Of a stretch of DNA of 64,000 nucleotides, positions 16,444 to 25,644 are shown one piece after another. The first letter of the stretch is position 1; each line of letters begins with the position of its first letter. This DNA is from Rhizobium sp. J15. Lineage in GTDB: Bacteria; Pseudomonadota; Alphaproteobacteria; Rhizobiales; Rhizobiaceae. The stretch is taken from NCBI RefSeq assembly GCF_002531825.1, contig NZ_NWSX01000027.1, positions 1 to 64,000 on the forward strand, read 5' to 3'. Both the position numbers and the translations under genes were made by a program. Under the pieces are notes generated by a model. That model did not search any database. It had not been told where the DNA came from and saw nothing but the letters and a program-made list of their open reading frames with translations.

Positions 16444-17213
16444 GTTCGGCGGCCAGCGGAGAATCGAAGATCGCGCTTGTGACCGGCGGCGGCACCGGCG
16501 TCGGCCGCGCCATGTCGAGAGCGCTCGGCAGAGCCGGCTACAAGGTCGTCATTTCGGGGCGGCGGGCCGAGGTGCTTGAAAAGGCGGCGAGCGAGCTTGG
16601 CGAAGAGACGGGCGCGGAGTTCTTCGCGGTTCCTGCCGATGTCGGCAATCCGGACTCCGTTCGCGCGCTCTTCGATGCGATTGCGGAAAAATACGGACGG
16701 CTCGATCTCCTGGTCAACAATGCCGGCGTCACCGTGCCTGGTGTGGCGCTGGAAGAGGTTTCCTTCGAGCAGTGGAACGCCATCGTCGCCGCCAATCTCA
16801 CCGGCGCCTTTCTCTGCACCCAGCAGGCCTTCCGGCTGATGAAGAGCCAGAGCCCGCGCGGCGGGCGCATCATCAACAACGGCTCGGTCTCCGCCACGAC
16901 GCCGCGTCCGAATTCCGCGCCTTACACGGCGACGAAGCACGCCATCACGGGGCTGACCAAATCCACCGCTCTCGACGGGCGCGAATTCGACATCGCCTGC
17001 GGCCAGATCGATATCGGCAATGCCGCAAGCGACATGACGACGAGGATCGCGGCCGGGGTGCTGCAGGCAAACGGCAGCATCGCCGCGGAAGCGACGATCG
17101 ACCCGGCCCATATTGCCGATGCGGTCGTCTACATGGCGGGCCTGCCGCTCGGCGCCAACGTGCTGACCATGACCGTCATGGCGACGAAAATGCCCTTCGT
17201 CGGGCGAGGGTGA
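16440..17213 (+). CDS. Short-chain dehydrogenase/reductase
   Basis: A 257-residue classical SDR with the cofactor motif [10 protein letters not shown] (residues 15-24), NNAGV (about 91-95), and the catalytic Tyr/Lys pair in [10 protein letters not shown] (about 162-171). It overlaps denD by 4 bp, so translation is coupled. It probably oxidises or reduces another carbon of the same sugar-acid backbone, but the substrate cannot be read from the sequence. Confidence 0.88.
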   Translation: MSSAASGESKIALVTGGGTGVGRAMSRALGRAGYKVVISGRRAEVLEKAASELGEETGAEFFAVPADVGNPDSVRALFDAIAEKYGRLDLLVNNAGVTVPGVALEEVSFEQWNAIVAANLTGAFLCTQQAFRLMKSQSPRGGRIINNGSVSATTPRPNSAPYTATKHAITGLTKSTALDGREFDIACGQIDIGNAASDMTTRIAAGVLQANGSIAAEATIDPAHIADAVVYMAGLPLGANVLTMTVMATKMPFVGRG

Positions 17214-17289
17214 GACGGCGGGCTGCAGCCTGACGAAAACGACATAGATACAGTGCTTGCGTAATGCTCATGATCTGGGAGGAGGGAGT

Positions 17290-18357
17290 ATGGCAAACGT
17301 TCAATTCGCGGATGTCCGGAAATCATTCGGCGCGCATCCCGTCATCAAGGGGGTGGACATCGATATCGCCGATGGGGAATTCGTCATCCTCGTCGGCCCC
17401 TCGGGCTGCGGCAAATCCACGCTTCTGAGGATGCTGGCCGGGCTCGAGAACATTTCCGGCGGCGAGATCAAGATCGGCGGGCGCGTCGTCAACACGCTGC
17501 CGCCGAAGGACCGCGACATTGCCATGGTGTTCCAGAATTATGCGCTCTATCCGCATATGACGGTGGAGCAGAACATGGGCTTTTCGCTCATGCTCAACAA
17601 GGCACCGAAAGCGGAAGCCGAAAAGCGGGTGAAATATGCCGCGGGCATCCTCGGCCTCGACAAGCTGCTCGACCGCTATCCGCGCCAGCTTTCCGGCGGC
17701 CAGCGCCAGCGCGTCGCCATGGGCCGCGCCATCGTGCGCAATCCCGAGGTCTTCCTGTTCGACGAGCCGCTTTCCAACCTCGATGCGAAACTGCGCGTCG
17801 CCATGCGCGCCGAGATCAAGGAACTGCATCAGCGACTGAAGACGACGACGGTCTACGTCACCCATGACCAGATCGAGGCAATGACGATGGCCGACAAGAT
17901 CGTCGTCATGCATGACGGCATCGTCGAGCAGATCGGTTCGCCGCTCGAACTCTACGACCGCCCCGCCAATCTCTTCGTCGGCGGCTTCATCGGCTCGCCG
18001 GCGATGAACATGATCCATGGCAGGCTCGATCCCGAAAATGCCACGCAATTCGTCGCGGCCAACGGCACGCGGCTGCCGGTCGCCAATCCGCCGGCAAGTG
18101 CTGTGGGCCGCGACCTCGTCTACGGGCTGCGGCCCGAATATATCTCGCTCGATCCGAACGGCCTGCCGGCCGAAATCGTGGTGATCGAGCCGACCGGCTA
18201 TGAGACGCATCTGACCGTCCGCCTCGGCGGCAGCGAGGTCAGCTGCGTCTTCCGCGAGCGTGTCGATGCCCGCCCGGGCGAGGCCATCCGCGTGGCGATC
18301 GACGCCAAGCATGTTCATCTCTTCGATGCCGAGGGCGGCAGGAGATTGACCGACTGA
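17290..18357 (+). CDS. Sugar ABC transporter ATP-binding protein (MalK/UgpC type)
   Basis: A 355-residue ATPase. Walker A is GPSGCGKST (36-44), the signature LSGGQRQR (134-141) and Walker B LFDEPLSNLD (156-165), followed by the H-loop THDQIEAMT. A C-terminal TOBE/regulatory domain is typical of CUT1 sugar importers (ELYDRPANLFVGGFIGSP). The ribosome site is GGAGGAGGGAG. It serves the permeases at 19903 and 20840 and might also energise the ATPase-less transporter at 36628, since CUT1 ATPases can be shared. Confidence 0.93.
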   Translation: MANVQFADVRKSFGAHPVIKGVDIDIADGEFVILVGPSGCGKSTLLRMLAGLENISGGEIKIGGRVVNTLPPKDRDIAMVFQNYALYPHMTVEQNMGFSLMLNKAPKAEAEKRVKYAAGILGLDKLLDRYPRQLSGGQRQRVAMGRAIVRNPEVFLFDEPLSNLDAKLRVAMRAEIKELHQRLKTTTVYVTHDQIEAMTMADKIVVMHDGIVEQIGSPLELYDRPANLFVGGFIGSPAMNMIHGRLDPENATQFVAANGTRLPVANPPASAVGRDLVYGLRPEYISLDPNGLPAEIVVIEPTGYETHLTVRLGGSEVSCVFRERVDARPGEAIRVAIDAKHVHLFDAEGGRRLTD

Positions 18358-18515
18358 TGCCATCCGGCGGCCGCACGGAAGAGGAGGAGTCTTCCCGACC
18401 GCCGGAGCGCAAGCGTTCCCCGGAGCCTGCTCTCCCGGAAATGCCAGGCCGCCGTTCACCAGCGGGAGGTGGACGCCGGAGAATTGCTCCCGCTGTTTCA
18501 ATGAGGAGGAATCTC

Positions 18516-19820
18516 ATGACGATCAAGAGACGTGAATTTCTTGCCGCATCGGCAGCCGTTGCCGGTGTCGCCGGCCTTGGCATCAAGCCATCCTTTGCGC
18601 AGGCCGAACCGACCTACACGCCGGAAAGCGGCGCAAGCCTCAGGCTGCTGCGTTGGACGCCGTTCGTGAAGGGCGATGAGGATGCGTGGATCGCCAATAC
18701 CAAGAAATTCACCGAAGCCACAGGCGTGGAAGTGCGCATCGACAAGGAGAGCTGGGAGGACATCCGTCCGAAGGCCGCCGTTGCCGCCAATGTCGGCTCC
18801 GGCCCCGATCTCATCATGTGCTGGTTCGACGACGCGCATCAATATCCCGACAAGCTGGTCGATCTCACCGAACTCGGCAATTATCTCGGCAACAAGTATG
18901 AGGGCTGGTACGATGGCGTGAAGGGCTATGCCACCCGCGGCGACACCTTCATCGCCATGCCGCTGACGGCGATCGGCAATGCCGTCGTCTATCGCGACAG
19001 CCATGTGAAGGCCGCCGGCTTCAACGAATTCCCGAACGATACCGCTGGATTCCTCGAGCTTTGCAAGGCGATGAAGGCAAAGGGCACGCCCGCCGGCTTC
19101 CCGCACGGCAAGGCGGTCGGCGACGGCAACAATTACGCCCATTGGCTGCTCTGGAGCCATGGCGGCAAGATGGTCGACGAAAGCGGCACGGTGACGATCA
19201 ACAGCCCGGAGACGCTGGCGTCGATCAACTATGCCAAGGAGCTCTACGCGACCTTCATTCCGGGCACCGAAAGCTGGCAGGACGTCAACAACAACCGCGC
19301 CTTCCTGGCCGGCCAGGTATCGCTGATCGCCAACGGCGTCTCGGTCTATTACACGGCGAAGAACGATCCGAAGCTCGCCGAGATCGCCAAGGACATGCGC
19401 ACGACGAACTTCCCGATCGGACCGGTCGGCAAGAGCGTCGAGCTCTTCCAGACGAGCTCACTGCTGCTCTTCAAGCACAGCAAATATCCGGAAGCGGCCA
19501 AGGCCTACATCAAGTTCATGATGGAGGCGGACCAGATGAATGCCTGGATCCAGGGCTCCAGCGCCTATTGCTGCCAGCCGCTCAAGGCCTTCGCCAAGAA
19601 CCCGATCTGGACTGCCGATCCTGTTCACGCGCCCTATGCGCGCGCCTCGGAAAAGCTGCGCCCGAACGGTTATGCCGGCCCGCTCGGCTACGCCTCGGCG
19701 GCAACCATGGCCGACTATGTGCTGGTCGACATGTACGCCGCCGCCGTCACCGGCCAGAAGTCGCCGGAAGACGCGATGAAGGAAGCCGAACGCCGGGCGA
19801 ACCGCTACTATCGCGTCTGA
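18516..19820 (+). CDS. Sugar ABC transporter substrate-binding protein (Tat-exported)
   Basis: A 434-residue periplasmic binding protein of the CUT1 class. The start at 18516 (GAGGAGGA upstream) gives a signal with a twin-arginine motif, KRREFLAAS, and cleavage near AQA (about residue 30), so Tat export is likely. The body has the two-lobe pattern with the conserved AYIKFMM motif and a C-terminal repeat of aromatic residues. It is followed by an 11-bp stem-loop and then the permease genes. Ligand unknown; the flanking dehydrogenases suggest a sugar acid or its glycoside. Confidence 0.9.
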   Translation: MTIKRREFLAASAAVAGVAGLGIKPSFAQAEPTYTPESGASLRLLRWTPFVKGDEDAWIANTKKFTEATGVEVRIDKESWEDIRPKAAVAANVGSGPDLIMCWFDDAHQYPDKLVDLTELGNYLGNKYEGWYDGVKGYATRGDTFIAMPLTAIGNAVVYRDSHVKAAGFNEFPNDTAGFLELCKAMKAKGTPAGFPHGKAVGDGNNYAHWLLWSHGGKMVDESGTVTINSPETLASINYAKELYATFIPGTESWQDVNNNRAFLAGQVSLIANGVSVYYTAKNDPKLAEIAKDMRTTNFPIGPVGKSVELFQTSSLLLFKHSKYPEAAKAYIKFMMEADQMNAWIQGSSAYCCQPLKAFAKNPIWTADPVHAPYARASEKLRPNGYAGPLGYASAATMADYVLVDMYAAAVTGQKSPEDAMKEAERRANRYYRV

Positions 19821-19835
19821 TCCGGAGCCGAGGCT

Positions 19836-19865
19836 TGCGGCATGCCTGATATCCGGCATGCCGCA
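19836..19865 (+). promoter_or_regulatory. Intercistronic stem-loop after the binding-protein gene
   Basis: TGCGGCATGCC and GGCATGCCGCA form a perfect 11-bp stem with an 8-nt loop, 16 bp after the binding-protein stop and 37 bp before the permease start. It lacks a U-tract, so it fits an mRNA 3-prime stabiliser or partial terminator that keeps the binding protein in excess. Confidence 0.7.
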
Positions 19866-19902
19866 TCGTCCTCAAGGACTGAATGCAATCTGGAGACCAG
19901 CA

Positions 19903-20829
19903 ATGTCGACCTTGAAATCCGGGGATACGCGCGGCCCCTCGCTCCTGCAGAACAACAATGTGCTCGGCTTTCTCTTCATGCTGCCGGCGGCCGTGTTTCT
20001 CGTCTGCTTCCTGACTTATCCCCTCGGGCTCGGGGTCTGGCTTGGCTTTACCGATACGCGGATCGGCCGGGACGGCATCTTCATCGGCTTGGAGAACTAT
20101 CAGTTCCTGGCCGATGACGCGGTTTTCTGGCTGTCGGTCTTCAACACCATCCTCTACACGCTGGTCGCCTCGGTGCTGAAATTCGCGCTCGGCCTCTGGC
20201 TGGCGCTGCTTCTGAACCAGCACCTTCCGTTCAAATCCTTCTTCCGGGCGATCGTGCTTTTGCCCTGGGTGGTACCAACAGTGCTTTCGGCGCTGGCCTT
20301 CTGGTGGATTTACGATTCCCAGTTCTCGATCGTTTCCTGGTCGCTGATGAAGCTCGGCCTGATCGACGCGCCGATCAACTTCCTCGGCGACCCCACAAAT
20401 GCGCGCATATCGGTCATCGTCGCCAATGTCTGGCGCGGCATTCCCTTCGTGGCGATCTCGCTGCTCGCCGGCCTGCAGACCATCCCGGCCTCGCTGCAGG
20501 AAGCGGCCTCGCTCGACGGTGCGACCAGCTGGCAGCGCTTCCGCTATGTGACGCTGCCGATGCTGACGCCGATCATCGCCGTCGTCATGACCTTCTCGGT
20601 GCTCTTCACCTTCACGGATTTCCAGCTGATCTACGTGCTGACCAAGGGCGGGCCGGTCAACGCCACCCATCTGATGGCCACGCTCTCGTTCCAGCGCGGC
20701 ATTCCGGGCGGGCAGCTCGGCGAGGGGGCGGCCATCGCCGTCGCCATGGTGCCCTTCCTGCTCGGCGCCATCATGTTCAGCTTCTTCGGTCTGCAGCGCC
20801 GCAAATGGCAGCAGGGCGGCCAGGATTAA
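19903..20829 (+). CDS. Sugar ABC transporter permease (MalF/UgpA type)
   Basis: A 308-residue inner-membrane permease with six predicted helices and the cytoplasmic EAA loop EAASLDGATSWQRFRYVTLP (about residues 205-224), which docks on the ATPase. The start at 19903 precedes MSTLKSGDT. It forms the channel with the 299-residue permease 10 bp downstream. Confidence 0.93.
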   Translation: MSTLKSGDTRGPSLLQNNNVLGFLFMLPAAVFLVCFLTYPLGLGVWLGFTDTRIGRDGIFIGLENYQFLADDAVFWLSVFNTILYTLVASVLKFALGLWLALLLNQHLPFKSFFRAIVLLPWVVPTVLSALAFWWIYDSQFSIVSWSLMKLGLIDAPINFLGDPTNARISVIVANVWRGIPFVAISLLAGLQTIPASLQEAASLDGATSWQRFRYVTLPMLTPIIAVVMTFSVLFTFTDFQLIYVLTKGGPVNATHLMATLSFQRGIPGGQLGEGAAIAVAMVPFLLGAIMFSFFGLQRRKWQQGGQD

Positions 20830-20839
20830 GGAGAAACGA

Positions 20840-21739
20840 ATGTCGACCAATCTCAAAACGGCCGATGAGGTCCTGACCGACAATGCCGAGGGCATGAGCT
20901 ATCTGAACCGCCTGCCGCGGCGCGTGGTGATGCTCTATTTGCCGATGGCGGTCTTCGTCTTCGTGCTGCTCTTTCCCTTCTACTGGATGGCGATCACCGC
21001 GGTGAAGCCGAACGAGCAGCTGACGGACTACAACAATTACAGCCCGTTCTGGGTGGTCGGGCCGACGTTCGACCACATCAAATACCTCTTCCTGGAAACC
21101 TCCTATCCGGGCTGGCTGTGGAATACGATGCTGGTGGCCGTCGGCTCGACAGCGCTGTCGCTGGTCGCCTCGGTGTTCGGCGCCTATGCGATCGAGCGCG
21201 TGCGCTTCACCGGCTCGCGGCAGATCGGCCTCGTCATCTTCCTCGCCTATCTCATTCCGCCGTCGATCCTCTTCATCCCGCTCGCCTTCATCGTCTTCAA
21301 GCTCGGGATCTACGATTCGCGCCTGGCGCTGATCTTCACCTATCCGACCTTCCTCATTCCCTTCTGCACCTGGCTGCTGATGGGCTATTTCCGCTCGATC
21401 CCGTTCGAGCTGGAGGAGAGCGCGCTGGTGGACGGCGCCAACCGCTGGCAGATCCTCGTCAAGATCATCCTGCCGCTTGCGGTACCGGGCCTGATCTCGG
21501 CCGGCATCTTCGCCTTCACGCTCTCCTGGAACGAATTCATCTACGCGCTGACCTTCATCCAGTCCTCGGAGAACAAGACCATCCCGGTCGGCGTGCTGAC
21601 CGAGCTGGTGCGCGGCGACGTATTCGAATGGGGATCGCTGATGGCGGGCGCGCTGTTCGGCTCGCTGCCTGTGGTCATCCTCTATTCCTTCTTCGTCGAC
21701 TATTACGTGTCGTCGATGACGGGCGCGGTGAAGGAGTAG
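20840..21739 (+). CDS. Sugar ABC transporter permease (MalG/UgpE type)
   Basis: A 299-residue permease with six helices and the EAA-type loop EESALVDGANRWQILVKI (about residues 193-210). A good ribosome site (AAGGAGAAACG) precedes the ATG. It is the last gene of the LacI-controlled operon and ends 15 bp before a stem-loop shared with the convergent TRAP operon. Confidence 0.93.
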   Translation: MSTNLKTADEVLTDNAEGMSYLNRLPRRVVMLYLPMAVFVFVLLFPFYWMAITAVKPNEQLTDYNNYSPFWVVGPTFDHIKYLFLETSYPGWLWNTMLVAVGSTALSLVASVFGAYAIERVRFTGSRQIGLVIFLAYLIPPSILFIPLAFIVFKLGIYDSRLALIFTYPTFLIPFCTWLLMGYFRSIPFELEESALVDGANRWQILVKIILPLAVPGLISAGIFAFTLSWNEFIYALTFIQSSENKTIPVGVLTELVRGDVFEWGSLMAGALFGSLPVVILYSFFVDYYVSSMTGAVKE

Positions 21740-21753
21740 CTGTAACCGTTTCC

Positions 21754-21786
21754 GCGGCCGGGTGATGTGGTTTTCATCCCCGCCGC
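21754..21786. terminator. Stem-loop between convergent transport operons
   Basis: GCGGCCGGGTGATG pairs with CATCCCCGCCGC with two bulges around a TGGTTTT loop. It lies between the permease stop (21739) and the cupin stop (21808) and probably ends both operons. Confidence 0.6.
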
Positions 21787-21807
21787 GAAATGCTGATCAG
21801 TTCGGCT

Positions 21808-22296
21808 CTATCGGACGAACTGCTTCACGAAATCGGCGCCGAGGCCGACCTTCTGATAATGGGCGGCGCACATGTCGATCTTGGTGAAGACATCTTCGAA
21901 GCCGGTGTGCTCGCCGTTTTCGTCGACATAGTACATGCAGCCCGAAATGTTGAAGAAGGTGATCATCTCCTCGACATCGTCAGGCACGGTCAGCGTATGG
22001 GTCTCGCCGGGCGGCTCGAAGACGTAGGATCCTTCGGTAGCGGTCCAGTCATGTTCGAGGTAGCGCCAGCGGCCCTTGATGACATAGCCGTGGACAGGTC
22101 CGGGGTGGCGGTGACGGCTGAGGATACCGGCGCGCCGCACCCGCAGGAGATTGCACCAGCCGCCCTGCAGCGTGTTCAGCATCAGCGGGCGGAACCAGAC
22201 ATCGGGCGCCTGCGGAACCCAGATCCGTTCATCTTCGGGAACCGCCGCGACGACGATCTCGGGCGGCGACATCGGGTGGACAGATTGATAGGCCAT
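21808..22296 (-). CDS. Cupin protein, 2,4-dihydroxyacetophenone dioxygenase-like
   Basis: A 162-residue single-domain cupin. Metal ligands are visible in SRHRHPGPVHGYVIKG (about residues 61-76) and PPGETHTL (about 95-102), with histidine where the usual cupin glutamate sits. The sequence resembles the family containing 2,4'-dihydroxyacetophenone dioxygenase, a name many sugar-operon cupins inherit without sharing the activity. As the last gene of the TRAP operon it may isomerise or open a sugar-acid intermediate. That is inference. Confidence 0.8.
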   Translation of the reverse strand: MAYQSVHPMSPPEIVVAAVPEDERIWVPQAPDVWFRPLMLNTLQGGWCNLLRVRRAGILSRHRHPGPVHGYVIKGRWRYLEHDWTATEGSYVFEPPGETHTLTVPDDVEEMITFFNISGCMYYVDENGEHTGFEDVFTKIDMCAAHYQKVGLGADFVKQFVR

Positions 22297-22311
22297 GGAA
22301 CCTCTCTCTTT

Positions 22312-23016
22312 TCAGGCTGCGGCATAGCCGCCATCGACCGGCAGGATGGCGCCGGTCATGAAGCCGGCCGCTTCGGAGCACAGGAAGACGATCGGGCCGG
22401 CGACGTCCTCCGGTCTTCCCCAGCGGCGCATCGGCGTGCGCTGCAGGATGGGCTCGGCGCGGCTTGCGTCTTCGTAGAGGGGACGGGTCAGCTCGGTGGC
22501 GATCCAGCCGGGCGCCACCGCATTGACCCTGATATTGTCCGCCGCCCAGGCAACGGCCAGCGATTTGGTGAGCTGCGCGATGCCGCCCTTGCTGGCGGTG
22601 TAGCCAGGCACGGCAGGTCCGCCGAAGAAGGACAGCATGGAGGCGGTATTGACGATCGCGCCACCCTCTCGCGCCAGCAGCGGCTTGGCCGCGACGCAGA
22701 CCCGCATGGTGCCGGAGAGATTGACGTCGATCACCTCGGAGAAGGTGGCGGGATCGAATTCCGCGCCGCCACGCCGGATGAGGCCGGCGCAGTTGACGAC
22801 CGCATCGAGCCTGTCGAAGGAACCGACCAGCCTGTCGACGGCGGCCTGGTCGCGCACGTCGAGCACGGCGCCGGCAAGACCTTCCCGCTTCGGCATGGCC
22901 TCGATTTCGGCGGCGTCGATCCCCGTCGCCGTCACCCGATAGCCGGCGTCACAAAGCGCCAGAGCTGCCGCTAGCCCGATGCCGCGTCCGCCGCCCGTCA
23001 CCAGTGCGTGTTTCAT
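22312..23016 (-). CDS. Short-chain dehydrogenase/reductase (sugar-acid type)
   Basis: A 234-residue SDR with TGGGRGIGLA at residues 6-15, NCAGLIRRGG (about 73-82), the catalytic YTASKGG (about 138-144) and the carboxyl-terminal ILPVDGGYAAA. It is slightly short for the family (about 250). The start overlaps the kinase stop by 4 bp. In this operon it could interconvert a hydroxyl and keto group of a hexonate or uronate, as KduD-like enzymes do. Confidence 0.88.
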   Translation of the reverse strand: MKHALVTGGGRGIGLAAALALCDAGYRVTATGIDAAEIEAMPKREGLAGAVLDVRDQAAVDRLVGSFDRLDAVVNCAGLIRRGGAEFDPATFSEVIDVNLSGTMRVCVAAKPLLAREGGAIVNTASMLSFFGGPAVPGYTASKGGIAQLTKSLAVAWAADNIRVNAVAPGWIATELTRPLYEDASRAEPILQRTPMRRWGRPEDVAGPIVFLCSEAAGFMTGAILPVDGGYAAA

Positions 23017-23948
23017 CCGTCAGCCTCTCCGCTCAGGAACGCCAGAACCTTTTCTCTCACGGGAATGGGCGCCACGGCGCCATAACCCTTCGTGGAAAGC
23101 GCGGCGGCCGCATTGGCATATCGTGCGGCCTCGACCGGGCTCGCATCGCGCGCCAGCATCGAAAGAAACGCCCCATCGAACGTATCGCCGGCACCGGTGG
23201 CGTCAACCGTCTGCACTTTCCGGCCTGGGATGCGGATGCGTTCGCTTGGCGTCGCGACGAGCGCGCCATCGGCGCCCATCTTTAGCACGACGAGCGGCGT
23301 GCCGAGTTGCAGGTAAAAATCCACGATGGCATCCGGGTCGTCAAGGCCGGTCAGCGCGGTCGCATCCTCCAGACTCGGGAGAATGACGTCGCAAAGCGGA
23401 ATGGTCGCATGCACGATCGCGCGGGCGCGGTCGAGCGGCCAAAGCTTCAGGCGCAGATTGGTGTCGTAGGAGACTTTGACGCCGGCCTTGGAGGCTGCCG
23501 CGATCGCCGCAAAGACGGTATCGGTCGCGGTCGCGCTGATCGCCTGGCTGATGCCGGAGACATGCAGGTATCCGGCCGAGCCGATATAATCGAGCGGCAA
23601 CGCCTCGGGCGCCATCCGGCTTGCCGCCGAGCCTGCCCTCAAATAGCTGAAGACATGCCCTTTCGGGCCGTGCGTGACGAAATAGACGCCGGTATGAGCC
23701 GAGGGATCGCGGACAATCCGGCTTGCATCGACATTCTCCCGCGTCCACAGCTCCATGAAGGCGTCGCCGAAAGCATCTGCGCCCAGGGCCGTCAGGTAGC
23801 CGACGCGGGCGCCTTGCCGGGCTGCGGCGATGGCGGCGTTGGAGGTGTCGCCGCCGTGCCCGAGCCTATAGTCGGCGCCGTTTTCCTGACCCTTGGCCTG
23901 GTTGAATTCGATCAGCGGTTCGCCGAGTGCAACGATATCGAGTTTCAT
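23013..23948 (-). CDS. PfkB-family sugar kinase, 2-keto-3-deoxygluconate kinase-like
   Basis: A 311-residue ribokinase-fold kinase. The substrate glycine block is GHGGDTSNAAIAAAR (about residues 31-45) and the ATP/catalytic motif DATGAGDTFDGAFLS (about 246-260) contains the general-base aspartate. SYDTNLRLKLW is the KDG-kinase-like segment. GAGGAC precedes the ATG. It would phosphorylate a 2-keto-3-deoxy sugar acid for later aldol cleavage; the RraA-like protein upstream is a candidate partner. Confidence 0.85.
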   Translation of the reverse strand: MKLDIVALGEPLIEFNQAKGQENGADYRLGHGGDTSNAAIAAARQGARVGYLTALGADAFGDAFMELWTRENVDASRIVRDPSAHTGVYFVTHGPKGHVFSYLRAGSAASRMAPEALPLDYIGSAGYLHVSGISQAISATATDTVFAAIAAASKAGVKVSYDTNLRLKLWPLDRARAIVHATIPLCDVILPSLEDATALTGLDDPDAIVDFYLQLGTPLVVLKMGADGALVATPSERIRIPGRKVQTVDATGAGDTFDGAFLSMLARDASPVEAARYANAAAALSTKGYGAVAPIPVREKVLAFLSGEADG

Positions 23949-23952
23949 GTCC

Positions 23953-24603
23953 TCAGATCCGCCCGTATTTCGCCAGCCCTTCCCGCAGCGATCCCGCCTC
24001 GATGATCAGCTTGGCCTGCTCGAGCTCCCGGTCGTCGATTTCCGTGGACATCAACAGCACGGCTTCGGCATGCTCGCGCGGCACGACGACGACGCCGTCG
24101 ACATCGGCGACGATGATATCTCCCGCATGGACGATGACGCCGCCGATCATCACCGGCTCGTTGGCGGAATAGGTGCGGAACCTGCCGAGCGTCGTTCCCG
24201 GCGAAACCGAGCGGGAGAAGACCGGGAAATCGTAGTCGCGGCGGATTTCGGTGATATCCCGCACGCCGCCGTCGAGCACGGCGCCCTCATGCTTGTTGGC
24301 AACGGCGCCGGCGGTCATCAGCCCGCCCCAGACGGCGACGTTCTTCTCACCGCTGATGGCGATGCAGATGACGCTGCCGGGGGCGCTCTGGTCGATCGCG
24401 TCGAGCGCATGCTGCGGCGGCAGGAATTCGTCGGTCGGTCCTTCGAGGATCGTCACGGCCGGGCCGACGATCTTCCTGTCGTTGATGCGCGGCTTGACCG
24501 TCTCGTCCATGAAGCCGGTCTTGCCGGCAATCTTGTCCACCGCGTCGGCGACGGATGCCGTCGCCACTCTGCGGAAGCCGGCGATCAGTTCGTCCAAGGT
24601 CAT
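23953..24603 (-). CDS. RraA-family protein (HMG/4-carboxy-4-hydroxy-2-oxoadipate aldolase-like)
   Basis: A 216-residue member of the RraA/demethylmenaquinone-methyltransferase-like fold. The family fingerprint WGGLMTAGAVANKHEGAVLD is followed by GGVRD (about residues 91-115), with the Arg and Asp used for divalent-metal and pyruvate binding in the aldolase branch. Many proteins of this fold are named RNase E regulators, but catabolic context favours a class II aldolase or decarboxylase for a 2-keto acid. AGGAGAA lies 5 nt before the ATG. Confidence 0.82.
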   Translation of the reverse strand: MTLDELIAGFRRVATASVADAVDKIAGKTGFMDETVKPRINDRKIVGPAVTILEGPTDEFLPPQHALDAIDQSAPGSVICIAISGEKNVAVWGGLMTAGAVANKHEGAVLDGGVRDITEIRRDYDFPVFSRSVSPGTTLGRFRTYSANEPVMIGGVIVHAGDIIVADVDGVVVVPREHAEAVLLMSTEIDDRELEQAKLIIEAGSLREGLAKYGRI

Positions 24604-24623
24604 GCTTATTCTCCTGTTCGGTT

Positions 24624-25634
24624 CTATGGATTGAGCGCGGGCGCGTCGTCCCAGCGGTTGACCCAGTTGAGGGGCTTTTCGTCGTTGAAGATGCGGGCGA
24701 TTTCCTCGCTCGCCTTGCGGCGGAGGTCGCGCACGGATTCCTCGGAATACCAGCCGGTATGGTCGCTCACGACCACGTTCTGGAGGCTGAGAAGCGGGGT
24801 GTCGGGCGGCGGCGGCTCCTCCTCGAAGACATCGAGGCCGGCGCCGAATATCCGCTGCTCGGCGAGCGCCTGATGAAGTGCTGCCGTATCGACGAGGCCG
24901 CCGCGCGACGTGTTGATGAGGATAGCGTTCGGCTTCATCAGCGCGAGGCGCTCCCGGCGGATGATGTGGTGGGTATCGGCGGTCAGCGGCGCGTGGAGCG
25001 AGATGACGTCCGCATCGGTGCAGAGCGTTTCCAGGCTGCTGAGTTCGATGCCGTCAGGTGCCGCCTTCAGAAAGGGATCGAAGACGAGCGTCCTGCCATA
25101 GCCAAGCGCGCGCGCCTTGCGATGAAAGGCGCTGGCGATGCGGCCATAGCCGATGAGCCCGAGCGTGCCGCCGCGAAGCCTGTACATGGGTTCCGTCCGG
25201 GCGACGTTCCACACGCCCCTGCGCACCGCCCGGTCCCGCGATACGACCCGGCGGGCGACTGCGAAGAGCAGGGCAAGCGCGTGGTCGCTGACTTCCTCGA
25301 CCCCGTAATCCGGCACGTTGGCGACATAGATGCCGCGCGCGGCGGCCGTCGCGCGGTCGATATTGTCGACGCCGACGCCATAGCGGACGATCGCCCGGCA
25401 TGCCGGCATCGCCGCGATCGCCTCGGCATCGACGGGGCTTTCGCGCACAAGCACGGCATCGGCCCCGATCACGGCGCGCCGCACCTCTGCGGCGCGCCCA
25501 TGGCACGGTCTCTCGACAACGCGCGCATCGAAGGATGCAAGCACGGCCTCTTCGATTTCGGTTCCGCCATAACCCTCGTCGAGAATGACGACGAGGGGCT
25601 GCTGCCGATGCTGCGATGTCATGGACGTGTTCAC
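24624..25634 (-). CDS. D-2-hydroxyacid dehydrogenase (CtBP/phosphoglycerate dehydrogenase type)
   Basis: A 336-residue NAD-dependent dehydrogenase with GGTLGLIGYGRIASAF as nucleotide motif, the catalytic Arg in INTSRGGLVD, and the acid-base His in VVSDHTGWYSEES. The GTG at 25634 is preferred because GAAGGTGAG stands just upstream and it begins 10 bp after the TRAP binding-protein stop; an ATG at 25622 is possible. It probably oxidises a 2-hydroxy sugar acid after uptake. Confidence 0.88.
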   Translation of the reverse strand: MNTSMTSQHRQQPLVVILDEGYGGTEIEEAVLASFDARVVERPCHGRAAEVRRAVIGADAVLVRESPVDAEAIAAMPACRAIVRYGVGVDNIDRATAAARGIYVANVPDYGVEEVSDHALALLFAVARRVVSRDRAVRRGVWNVARTEPMYRLRGGTLGLIGYGRIASAFHRKARALGYGRTLVFDPFLKAAPDGIELSSLETLCTDADVISLHAPLTADTHHIIRRERLALMKPNAILINTSRGGLVDTAALHQALAEQRIFGAGLDVFEEEPPPPDTPLLSLQNVVVSDHTGWYSEESVRDLRRKASEEIARIFNDEKPLNWVNRWDDAPALNP

Positions 25635-25644
25635 GCTCTCACCT

